A DNA stretch of 32,837 nt from Sphingobium quisquiliarum P25. Lineage in GTDB: Bacteria > Pseudomonadota > Alphaproteobacteria > Sphingomonadales > Sphingomonadaceae. Shown here piece by piece: positions 16,216 to 23,349 of this stretch. The DNA is taken from NCBI RefSeq assembly GCF_000445065.1, contig NZ_ATHO01000156.1, positions 1 to 32,837 on the forward strand. The letters run 5' to 3'. Positions within the stretch are counted from its first letter, which is position 1. Each line of letters starts with the position of its first letter. Both the position numbers and the translations under genes were made by a program. Under the pieces are notes generated by a model. The model was not told the DNA's origin. It ran no database searches and saw only the letters and a program-made list of their open reading frames with translations.

Positions 16216-17020
16216 GCACCCCTCCGCGCCTGAAGTTGATGCTGCATGACCCCACCCCGCCGATCGTGGCGACGAGCAGGCCGCCGTCGCTTACAGGCAG
16301 GAGCGGGCCGAGAGAACCGGACAGGATGACCTCTCCAGCGCGAAAGGGGATGCCAAGCTGCCCCAGCCTGTTGGCAAGCCAGGCGACGGAATTGAGCGGC
16401 GATCCCTGCACTGCGGCCCCAACGCCGGATGCGACCGCCTCTCCATCCCTTTCGACCAGCAGCCCTGCCAGCGTCAGATCGACGTCGCGCGGATCCGCCT
16501 TGTCCTCTCCCAGCACATAGACGCCGCAGGAGGCATTGTCGGCAACCGTGTCCTCGATCTTGATGTCCCAGCCGCAGATCCGGCTGTCGACGATTTCGAA
16601 ACAGGTCCGCACATGATCGGTCGCGCGCAGGACGTCCGTGGCGGTAATCCCCGGCCCTTTCAGGTCCCGCTTCAGCACGAATGCGATTTCCGCTTCCGCC
16701 CGCGGCTGGATAAGGCTGTCGAGATCGATGGCCGCTCCATCCTCGAAGGCCATGGCGGATGTGAGCTGGCCGAAATCCGGTTCGAACACGCCAATGGCCT
16801 CTTGTATGGCCCGCGACGTGACGCCGATCTTCTTGCCGACGATCGCCTCGCCTGCCCGGACGCGCCGCTCCACGAAATGCGCCTGAATATGATAGGCATC
16901 GGTGATCGTGATCCCCGCAACCCGATCGCGCAGGTTGGGGACGGTGGTCCGGTTCAGGAAGGCGTCGTATAGTTCGTCGCCATGGCGTTCCACGGCCGCC
17001 TGCTCCAGCGTCCGCGTCAC
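16208..17020 (-). CDS. dmpE: 2-oxopent-4-enoate hydratase (2-hydroxypenta-2,4-dienoate hydratase)
   Basis: A 270-residue hydratase that adds water to 2-hydroxypenta-2,4-dienoate to give 4-hydroxy-2-oxopentanoate. It matches DmpE/XylJ/MhpD: GDELYDAFLNRTTVPNL at the start, VGKKIGVTSRAIQE, LIQPRAEAEIAFVLKRDL, FEIVDSRICGWDIKI and GEVILSGSLGPLLPV. Metal ligands are Glu109, Glu111 and Glu142, three residues later than in MhpD. The start is GTG at 17020, overlapping the dehydrogenase stop by 4 nt (GTGA). No strong ribosome site is visible, so it probably relies on coupling. Confidence 0.92.
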   Translation of the reverse strand: MTRTLEQAAVERHGDELYDAFLNRTTVPNLRDRVAGITITDAYHIQAHFVERRVRAGEAIVGKKIGVTSRAIQEAIGVFEPDFGQLTSAMAFEDGAAIDLDSLIQPRAEAEIAFVLKRDLKGPGITATDVLRATDHVRTCFEIVDSRICGWDIKIEDTVADNASCGVYVLGEDKADPRDVDLTLAGLLVERDGEAVASGVGAAVQGSPLNSVAWLANRLGQLGIPFRAGEVILSGSLGPLLPVSDGGLLVATIGGVGSCSINFRRGGVHA

Positions 17021-18531
17021 AGCTTCACGCAGATGTTGCGAAGTTCGGTATAGAATTCCAGGCTGTGGACGCCGCCTTCCCGGCCAATGCCCGACTGCTT
17101 GGTTCCGCCAAAAGGCGTGCGCAGATCGCGCAGGAACCAGCTATTGACCCAGGTGACTCCGGCCTCCACCGCCGCCGCCACGCGATGCGCGCGCGCAAGG
17201 TCACGCGTCCAAATCGTGGCGGCAAGGCCGTAGGGCGTGTTGTTGGCCACGGCCACCGCTTCGGCTTCCGTGTCGAACGGGCGTATGTGACAGCAGGGGC
17301 CGAAAATCTCTTCGTTCACCACGGGGCTGTCATCGGGAAGGCCGGTCCAGATCGTCGGCTGAACCCATGCTCCCCCGGCCAGTTCGGCGGGCATGCCGGG
17401 AATGCCGCCGCCTGTCACGATCGTGGCGCCATCCGCCCGCGCGCGCTCATAATAGGACAGCACCTTGGCCCGGTGCTCATGCGAGATGAGCGGGCCCAGG
17501 CTGGTCGCGGCGTCGTCCGGGTGCCCCGGCCGAAGCGCCTCGGCCTTCGCCTTGAGCGCGGCGGCGAAGCGATCGAACAGCGGACGCTCGACCAGCACTT
17601 TTTCGGTGCCAAGGCAGACCTGACCGCAGTTCAGGAAAGCGGATCGCATGATGGTGTCCACCGCGCCGTCAAGATCCGCGTCGGCGAAGATGATCGCGCT
17701 GTTCTTGCCCCCCAGCTCGAACGAAACGTCCCGCATGCCTTCGGCCGCAGCCTTCATGATGGCCGTGCCCGTACGCGTCTCGCCGGTGAAAGTGATGGCG
17801 TCGATGCCGGGATGGCTGGTCAGGAAAGCGCCCGCGGAATCCGGCCCGAAGCCATGGACGACATTATAGACGCCCTTGGGTATGCCCGCTTCCGCCATGA
17901 CTTCTCCCAGCAGCGTTGCGCTGCCCGGCGTTTCCTCCGACGGCTTGACGACGACGGTGTTGCCGCAGGCAAGCGCTGGCGCCACTTTCCATGTCATCAG
18001 CAGCAGCGGCGCATTCCATGGGCAGATGACAGCGATCACGCCCTTGGGCTTGCGGATCGCATAGTTGATGGCACCACCGCCATCGGGCGTTGACGTCTGG
18101 AAACTTTCCGCGCCTATATTCCTGACAAGGTCCGCAAAGGCTTTGAAGTTGGCGGCGCCGCGCGGCACGAAAGCATGGGCCATCATGGATCGCGGCTGGC
18201 CGGTGTCCGCCATTTCGGCGGCAACGAAATCGTCGAAGCGCCGGGTGATGCCATCGGCAACCGCGCGGACCAGATCGCAGCGCTCGTCCGTCGACAGCGC
18301 GCCCCATGGCCCGTGAAGCGCCTGCCGCGCCGCCATGACGGCGGCATCGACGTCCGCACGTCCCCCTTCGGCCACTCGACCGATGAGCGTGCCATCGTGC
18401 GGACGCCGATTTTCGAATGACACCTGGCCCACGCTTTCGACGAAACGTCCGTCGATAAAGTGCCTGAAGGCAATCTCCTGCCCGCTTCCCCCAGGTGATC
18501 GCACAAGCTCTGCTGCCTGATCCAAGGTCAT
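17017..18531 (-). CDS. dmpC: 2-hydroxymuconic semialdehyde dehydrogenase
   Basis: A 504-residue NAD-dependent aldehyde dehydrogenase that oxidises the ring-cleavage product to 2-hydroxymuconate (4-oxalocrotonate enol). Catalytic residues are Asn173 (CPWNAPLLL), Lys196 (VVKPSEETPGS), Glu272 (FELGGKNSA) and Cys306 (NCGQVCLGTEKV), typical of the DmpC/XylG group. It is the first gene of the operon. Start choice: ATG 18531 is directly adjacent to GGAGG (18532-18536), too close for good initiation, whereas in-frame TTG 18525 lies 6 nt from it. TTG may be the real start, shortening the protein by two residues. A hairpin sits just upstream in the leader. Confidence 0.93.
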   Translation of the reverse strand: MTLDQAAELVRSPGGSGQEIAFRHFIDGRFVESVGQVSFENRRPHDGTLIGRVAEGGRADVDAAVMAARQALHGPWGALSTDERCDLVRAVADGITRRFDDFVAAEMADTGQPRSMMAHAFVPRGAANFKAFADLVRNIGAESFQTSTPDGGGAINYAIRKPKGVIAVICPWNAPLLLMTWKVAPALACGNTVVVKPSEETPGSATLLGEVMAEAGIPKGVYNVVHGFGPDSAGAFLTSHPGIDAITFTGETRTGTAIMKAAAEGMRDVSFELGGKNSAIIFADADLDGAVDTIMRSAFLNCGQVCLGTEKVLVERPLFDRFAAALKAKAEALRPGHPDDAATSLGPLISHEHRAKVLSYYERARADGATIVTGGGIPGMPAELAGGAWVQPTIWTGLPDDSPVVNEEIFGPCCHIRPFDTEAEAVAVANNTPYGLAATIWTRDLARAHRVAAAVEAGVTWVNSWFLRDLRTPFGGTKQSGIGREGGVHSLEFYTELRNICVKL

Positions 18532-18540
18532 CCTCCATCA

Positions 18541-18564
18541 GGAGCGGCTTGATTGATCCGCTCC
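18541..18564 (-). promoter_or_regulatory. Inverted repeat in the leader of the catechol operon
   Basis: Perfect 7-bp arms GGAGCGG (18541-18547) and CCGCTCC (18558-18564) surround a 10-nt loop, 4 nt before the GGAGG ribosome site of the first gene. It could be an mRNA leader hairpin that affects initiation or stability, or a protein site. No T-tract follows, so it is not a terminator. Confidence 0.4.
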
Positions 18565-18623
18565 CTGTCCAATCGAACTAGACCTGTGCGGTGAAACCGT
18601 CCAATACCTCTTTTTGCACCGGA

Positions 18624-18642
18624 TGATACGGAAGAGGCATCA
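18624..18642 (+). promoter_or_regulatory. Candidate LysR-family operator, copy 1 (TGATAC-N7-GCATCA)
   Basis: The near-palindrome TGATAC GGAAGAG GCATCA ends 6 nt before the LysR ATG and covers its GGAAGAGG ribosome site, so binding would also repress the regulator's own gene, as is usual for LysR proteins. It is centred about 102 bp upstream of the divergent catechol operon start. A copy with identical arms and spacing lies at 11924-11942. Confidence 0.6.
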
Positions 18643-18648
18643 CATCCT

Positions 18649-19542
18649 ATGTCCCTGAACGCGATCGAACTGCGTCAGCTGCGCTATTTCGTCGCCGTGG
18701 TGCGGCAGCGAAGTTTCCGGGGAGCGGCCGCGGTCGTCCATGTCTCGCAACCGCCGCTGACGCGTCAGGTGCAGCAGCTTGAAGACGCGCTTGGCGTGCA
18801 ATTGCTGATCCGGGGAAGCAAGGGCGTGGAACTGACGCCAGCGGGCGCAACCTTTTATACCGGGGCCTGCAATATCCTGGACCTGATGGATCAGGCGGTC
18901 GCCCGCGCGCGGCTGGCGGGGTCAGGCCATCTCGGCAGGCTGGACGTTGGCGTTTTCGGATCGGCGGTGCTGGACGCGGTGCCGCGCATCATCGTCGCAT
19001 TCCGCACGCTCTATCCGCATGTCGAGGTCGTCCTGCACAACATGGATCGCGAACATCAGGTGCAGGCGCTGCGTGAGCGGCGGATCACCATCGGTTTCAA
19101 CAGGTTCTTCCGGGACGAAGCGGACCTGACCTGGGAAACCCTGCTGACCGAACCCATGCTGGTCGCCGTTCCTTCAGGCCATCCGCTTGCAAGCCGCGCG
19201 GAACTTTCGATCGACGACATAGCGAGCGAGCCGCTGGTATTCTATCCGCGGGTCGAAAGGCCCCAGGGCTTTACCCATTATCTCATGCGCATGTTTCACA
19301 CGCGCAACATGACGCCCAATATCGTCCAGGATGTGGACGACGTCGTGACCGCCGTCGCGCTGGTGTCGAGCGGCCTTGGCCTGTGCCTGGTGGTCGAATC
19401 CGCCCGCAACCTGCAACTGCCGGGGGTATCCTATGTCCGGCTGCGGCGCGAAGACGAAGTGCAGTTCGACCTGAGCATGATCTGGCGGACTGACGATCAT
19501 TCTCCGCTTCTCAGAGCCTTTCTTGAGGTCGCGCGCGGATGA
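18649..19542 (+). CDS. LysR-family regulator of the catechol operon
   Basis: A 297-residue LysR-type activator. The N-terminal winged helix-turn-helix (about 8-65: LRQLRYFVAVVRQRSFRGAA, HVSQPPLTRQVQQLE) has the style of the BenM/CatR/TfdR subgroup, which respond to aromatic catabolic intermediates. The C-terminal co-inducer domain spans about 95-295. It is divergent from the catechol operon with a 117-bp shared promoter region carrying a candidate operator, the standard layout for such regulators. It probably activates the operon with an inducer made in the pathway; the inducer is unknown. A convergent TetR gene ends 39 bp downstream. Confidence 0.9.
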   Translation: MSLNAIELRQLRYFVAVVRQRSFRGAAAVVHVSQPPLTRQVQQLEDALGVQLLIRGSKGVELTPAGATFYTGACNILDLMDQAVARARLAGSGHLGRLDVGVFGSAVLDAVPRIIVAFRTLYPHVEVVLHNMDREHQVQALRERRITIGFNRFFRDEADLTWETLLTEPMLVAVPSGHPLASRAELSIDDIASEPLVFYPRVERPQGFTHYLMRMFHTRNMTPNIVQDVDDVVTAVALVSSGLGLCLVVESARNLQLPGVSYVRLRREDEVQFDLSMIWRTDDHSPLLRAFLEVARG

Positions 19543-19581
19543 GCGGGGTTGTGTGGCGCAATCGCCTTGCCTCGCTTATTT

Positions 19582-20265
19582 TCAATGACCGCTTTCACCG
19601 TCATCCCGCCCCGCACCGGATGAAAGCTGCGCCAGACGCGCTTCCAGCCCCGGCAGGAACAGCGTGGCGGTCATGGCCGCGTGGCGGCGGTTCTGGTCCG
19701 GCGTCGGGGCGGCATGGCCCATGATCATCCTGTGCTGCATGTCGACGAGCAGGGCGCCGATATACAGCTTGCCGATGCGATCCGCCTCGGCCGCTGTCAT
19801 GCCCCGTTCCTGCAACAGCTTCACCAGCGGCCGGCGCAGATATTCCTGCCCCTGCTGCAAGGCCTGTCCCGCCGGAGGAAACTGGCGCGCTTCCCGCATG
19901 ATGAGAGCGCCCACCGCCATGGCATAATCCGTCGAAAGCTCTCGCAAGACCGCGCGGGAATAAGCGGCCAGCGCGTCCTTCAGGCTGGCCCTGGGATCGA
20001 TGACATAGCTGGTAAGTTCGACCGCCTGGTCCAGGATCGCCGCTTGCAGCAATGCCGCCTTGTCCGCATGCCATGTATATAATGTGCGTTTCGACACACC
20101 CGCCCTGGCCGCGATCGCTTCCATGGTGGCGTGGTGAAAGCCCTTGGCGGCGAACTCCTCGCGCGCGGCGCGCATCACCGCCGCCATCAATTCCTTGCTC
20201 TGTTCGGCCGAAGGCCGCCCCACCCTGTGCACAGGCGGCAATGTGCTGATGTCTGCGGACGTCAT
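19582..20265 (-). CDS. TetR-family transcriptional regulator
   Basis: A 227-residue repressor-type protein. A helix-turn-helix lies at about 45-70 (TMEAIAARAGVSKRTLYTWHADKAALL), after a 25-residue N-terminal extension with the VGRPSAEQSKE motif. The C-terminal ligand domain is of the AefR-like type (REFSTDY-like AVLRELSTDY, MREARQFP). Its ligand and targets cannot be read from sequence. It is convergent with the LysR gene and divergent from the SelO gene; an 18-bp palindrome lies in the latter gap and is a candidate site. Confidence 0.88.
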   Translation of the reverse strand: MTSADISTLPPVHRVGRPSAEQSKELMAAVMRAAREEFAAKGFHHATMEAIAARAGVSKRTLYTWHADKAALLQAAILDQAVELTSYVIDPRASLKDALAAYSRAVLRELSTDYAMAVGALIMREARQFPPAGQALQQGQEYLRRPLVKLLQERGMTAAEADRIGKLYIGALLVDMQHRMIMGHAAPTPDQNRRHAAMTATLFLPGLEARLAQLSSGAGRDDGESGH

Positions 20266-20322
20266 TCCGCAGCGCCCCTTGTTACCGGCATTGTCGCCTC
20301 TCCCCTTTTTGCGGCCAGACTA

Positions 20323-20340
20323 TTGCGCGCCGCCGCGCAA
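20323..20340. promoter_or_regulatory. Perfect 18-bp palindrome between tetR-like and selO genes
   Basis: TTGCGCG, four bases, then CGCGCAA form a perfect inverted repeat 58 bp upstream of the TetR start and about 105 bp upstream of the SelO start. Position and symmetry suit a TetR operator, but GC-rich palindromes occur by chance in such genomes. Confidence 0.35.
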
Positions 20341-20444
20341 GGCAAGAAATGCAGCGCCCTCCCTTTTAGATTCCGGCGCGATCCCCACATGCCCCTCATG
20401 ATCCTTTCGCCCCAGCCCGTTCCGCCCGCGCCGCGAACCCCGTC

Positions 20445-21917
20445 ATGACCATGGGGTTCGACAACAGCTATGCGCGCCTGCCCGATCGCTTCTTCGCGCG
20501 GGTGCCGCCCATGCAGGCCCCTCAGCCAGCGCTGATCCGCGTCAATGAAGCGCTCTGCGCCGATCTTGGCATCGACCCGCAATGGCTGGCGGGCGAAGAA
20601 GGGCTGCGCATGCTGGCGGGTCAGTCGATCGCGCCGGGATCGGAGCCGATCGCCACCGCCTATGCCGGGCATCAGTTTGGCAATTTCGTGCCCCAGCTTG
20701 GCGATGGCCGCGCCATCCTGCTGGGCGAGGTAATCGGCGCGCAGGGCCAGCGGCGCGACGTTCAGTTGAAAGGCGGCGGCCGTACCCCCTTTTCCCGTGG
20801 CGGAGACGGCCGCGCCGCCCTTGGCCCGGTGCTGCGCGAATATCTGGTGAGCGAGGCGATGGCGGCGATGGGCATCCCCACCACCCGCGCCCTTGCCGCC
20901 CTGACCACGGGCGAGCCCGTCTACCGGGAAACGGCGCTGCCCGGCGCGGTGCTGGCGCGTGTCGCCTCCAGCCATATCCGGGTCGGCACCTTCCAATATT
21001 TCGCCGCCCGCCGGGACGTGGACGGGCTGCGCATTCTGGCCGACCATGTCATCGCCCGCCATTATCCCGATGCCGCCGATGCGCCCCGCCCCTATCGAGC
21101 GCTGCTGGACCGGGTGATCGCGGGTCAGGCCGACCTTATCGCGCGCTGGATGCTGGTGGGCTTCATCCATGGCGTGATGAACACGGACAATATGTCGGTC
21201 GCCTGCGAAACGATCGACTATGGCCCCTGCGCCTTCATGGACAGCTATGATCCGGCCACGGTCTTCAGTTCGATCGATCATGCTGGACGCTACGCCTATG
21301 GCAATCAGCCGGGCATCGGCCTGTGGAACCTCACCCGCTTCGCCGAAACGCTGCTGCCGCTGCTGGACGCGGATGAAGCGAAGGCGATCGCCGATGCGGA
21401 AGAGGCGCTGTCGTTCTACGCGCCGCGCTTCCTCGATACGCAGTTGCGGGGTTTCCGCGCCAAGCTCGGCCTTGGCCAGGAGAGGGAGGGGGACGCTGAG
21501 TTCCTGACCGGATTGCTCGACGCCATGACGGCCAATCAAGTGGACTTCACCCTGTTCTTCCGCCGCCTGGCCGATGCGATCGAGCCGGGTCAGGGCGACG
21601 AGCCGGTGCGCGAACTGTTCGTCGACCCGCTTGCCGCCGACGAACTGCTGGCGCGCTGGCGCGATCGTTCCGCCAGCGAGCAAGGCCCAGCCGCCGAACG
21701 CCGCGATGCCATGCGCCGGGTCAACCCCGCCTTCATCCCGCGCAACCATCGGGTGGAGGAGATGATCCGCGCGGCGGTGGACAAGGGCGACTTCGCTCCT
21801 TTCGAACGGCTGCTGCACATAGTGTCGCATCCGTTCGAGGATCAGCCGGAAAACCAAGCCTATGCCGCGCCGCCGCTGGAGCATGAGCGGGTGCTGGCGA
21901 CCTTCTGCGGCACCTGA
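20445..21917 (+). CDS. selO: SelO-type protein adenylyltransferase (YdiU/UPF0061)
   Basis: A 490-residue pseudokinase-fold enzyme that transfers AMP from ATP to protein Ser/Thr/Tyr residues and is linked to redox stress. Key segments are present: YAGHQFGNFVPQLGDGRA (73-90), the nucleotide-binding Lys109 in QLKGGGRTPFSR, the HGVMNTDNM loop with Asp248 and Asn249, and the metal-binding Asp258 in IDYGPCAFMD. The Cys third from the C-terminus (FCGT) is kept where E. coli has CSS. The activation-loop cysteine that in E. coli pairs with it appears to be replaced (VFSSIDH where E. coli has ICNHSD), so the redox disulfide may be missing. It stands alone, convergent with the rhamnose genes. MTM start; no strong ribosome site is visible. 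Confidence 0.9.
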   Translation: MTMGFDNSYARLPDRFFARVPPMQAPQPALIRVNEALCADLGIDPQWLAGEEGLRMLAGQSIAPGSEPIATAYAGHQFGNFVPQLGDGRAILLGEVIGAQGQRRDVQLKGGGRTPFSRGGDGRAALGPVLREYLVSEAMAAMGIPTTRALAALTTGEPVYRETALPGAVLARVASSHIRVGTFQYFAARRDVDGLRILADHVIARHYPDAADAPRPYRALLDRVIAGQADLIARWMLVGFIHGVMNTDNMSVACETIDYGPCAFMDSYDPATVFSSIDHAGRYAYGNQPGIGLWNLTRFAETLLPLLDADEAKAIADAEEALSFYAPRFLDTQLRGFRAKLGLGQEREGDAEFLTGLLDAMTANQVDFTLFFRRLADAIEPGQGDEPVRELFVDPLAADELLARWRDRSASEQGPAAERRDAMRRVNPAFIPRNHRVEEMIRAAVDKGDFAPFERLLHIVSHPFEDQPENQAYAAPPLEHERVLATFCGT

Positions 21918-21937
21918 CGCCGGGCCATCTGCGTCGG

Positions 21938-22025
21938 CCGTTCGCCCAGCGAAGTCGAAGGGCCGAGGGAGCGCGGCGCCTCGCCATGCTCAGTGAAGGG
22001 ATTCGACTTCGCTCAGCCCGAACGG
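21938..22025. repeat. REP-like inverted repeat between convergent genes
   Basis: CCGTTCGCCCAGCGAAGTCG (from 21938) is an imperfect inverted copy of TTCGACTTCGCTCAGCCCG (from 22002, ending AACGG at 22025), separated by about 40 bp. I recognise this motif as one often found between genes of sphingomonads. Placed between the SelO and RhaI stops, it may act as a bidirectional transcript end. Confidence 0.6.
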
Positions 22026-22046
22026 TTCCTGTTCAAGGCGCGACGG

Positions 22047-23342
22047 TCAAACAATCCCCGCGCCCAGACCCACAGGCTTGCGCTCCTGCGCCTTGCGTTC
22101 GCGCCATTTGCTCTGGCGATAGACCGACAGCATGTCGATCGCGCCGCCCGCTTCCATGCGCGCCATCGCCAATATGGGCGCGACATCGACATTATAGGCG
22201 CGGCGCAACGCCTGGAACGCCATCATCGTGTCATTGCCCTCCTGCGCGGCGTGCAGCGCCTCGCGGTCGACCAGCAGCGCCTTGGCGAAGCAAGCCGCGA
22301 TGGTTTCGGCCGACGACAGCATGGATTCGATCGGGTCGGTCACATTGTGCGACTGGTCGATCATGTAGCTGGGGTTGAAGCCGTCGCGCGGGTGCAGTTC
22401 CGCCTCGACCAGTTCGTTGAACACCAGGAACAGCTGGTGCGGGTTGATCGACCCGGAATCGAGGTCGTCGTCGCCATATTTGCTGTCGTTGAAGTGGAAG
22501 CCGCCCAGCTTGCCGAAGCGGTGCAGGCGCGCCACGATCTGTTCGATATTGACGTTGGGCGCATGGTGGCCAAGGTCGACAAGGCACTTCGCCTTGGGCC
22601 CCAGTTCCTGTGCCGCCAGGATGGACGAACCCCAATCGGAAATGACCGTCGAATAAAAGGCTGGCTCGAACATCTTATGCTCCAGCAGCATCCGCCAGTC
22701 GTCGGGCAGCGCGGCATAGACCTGCGCCGCCGCCTCAAGATAACGGTCGAGGCTGCGGCCAAGATCCTGCTGCCCCGGAAAGTTCGTGCCGTCGCCGACC
22801 CAGACGGTGAGGTCCGTCGATCCGAGTTGCTTGCCGATCTCGATGCATTCGATGTTATGTTCGACTGCCTGCGCGCGCGTTTCGGCGATTGTGGAGGAAA
22901 GCGATCCGGTGACGTAGCTGTGCGCCTGATCCTTCTGGTCCTGGAACGTGTTGGAATTGACCGCGTCGAAGCCAAGGCCAAGGCTCGCCGCTTCCTGCCG
23001 CAGGCCCGCATAGTCGGACACCTTGTCCCACGGGAAATGCGGCGACACGCGCGGGGTCACGCGCGACAGCTGGTTGATGACGGCGCAATCCTCCAGCTTT
23101 TCATGGATGGTGGTCGGCTCGCCCGGAATCGGGAATTTGGCGAAGCGGGTGCCGCCCCGGCCAGCGCCCCAGCTCGGCACCGCGACTGAAAAGCCAGCGA
23201 CCCGGCCCTTGATCGCGTCGATGTCGATGCCGCGCCGGTCGAGCTGGCGGCCCAGCGCCGCATAATCTTCCTCCAGCGCGGCGGTTTCACGCGCATTGGC
23301 CTCTGCAATCAGTTCGTCGGAAAGGGGCAGGTTGGTCGTCAT
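22047..23342 (-). CDS. rhaI: L-rhamnose isomerase (RhaI, Pseudomonas stutzeri type)
   Basis: A 431-residue metal-dependent isomerase converting L-rhamnose to L-rhamnulose. The start ATG 23342 (MTTNLPLSDEL) follows the esterase stop by 7 nt; longer upstream frames overlap that gene and are unlikely. The xylose-isomerase-like barrel has metal ligands Glu221 (LLEHKMFEP), Asp256 and His259 (CLVDLGHHAPN), His283 and Asp286 (GGFHFNDSKYGDDDLD); Glu221, Asp256, His259 and His283 match the P. stutzeri enzyme with an offset of 2. The type is unrelated in detail to E. coli RhaA. It is the last gene of a three-gene minus-strand unit with the esterase and rhaEW. Confidence 0.93.
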   Translation of the reverse strand: MTTNLPLSDELIAEANARETAALEEDYAALGRQLDRRGIDIDAIKGRVAGFSVAVPSWGAGRGGTRFAKFPIPGEPTTIHEKLEDCAVINQLSRVTPRVSPHFPWDKVSDYAGLRQEAASLGLGFDAVNSNTFQDQKDQAHSYVTGSLSSTIAETRAQAVEHNIECIEIGKQLGSTDLTVWVGDGTNFPGQQDLGRSLDRYLEAAAQVYAALPDDWRMLLEHKMFEPAFYSTVISDWGSSILAAQELGPKAKCLVDLGHHAPNVNIEQIVARLHRFGKLGGFHFNDSKYGDDDLDSGSINPHQLFLVFNELVEAELHPRDGFNPSYMIDQSHNVTDPIESMLSSAETIAACFAKALLVDREALHAAQEGNDTMMAFQALRRAYNVDVAPILAMARMEAGGAIDMLSVYRQSKWRERKAQERKPVGLGAGIV

Positions 23343-23349
23343 GATGATC

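Noticed and set aside
20262..21884. A 540-codon open frame opposite the SelO gene
   Set aside because: It is antisense to a recognisable enzyme, with low-complexity Arg/Gly/His composition and no ribosome site.
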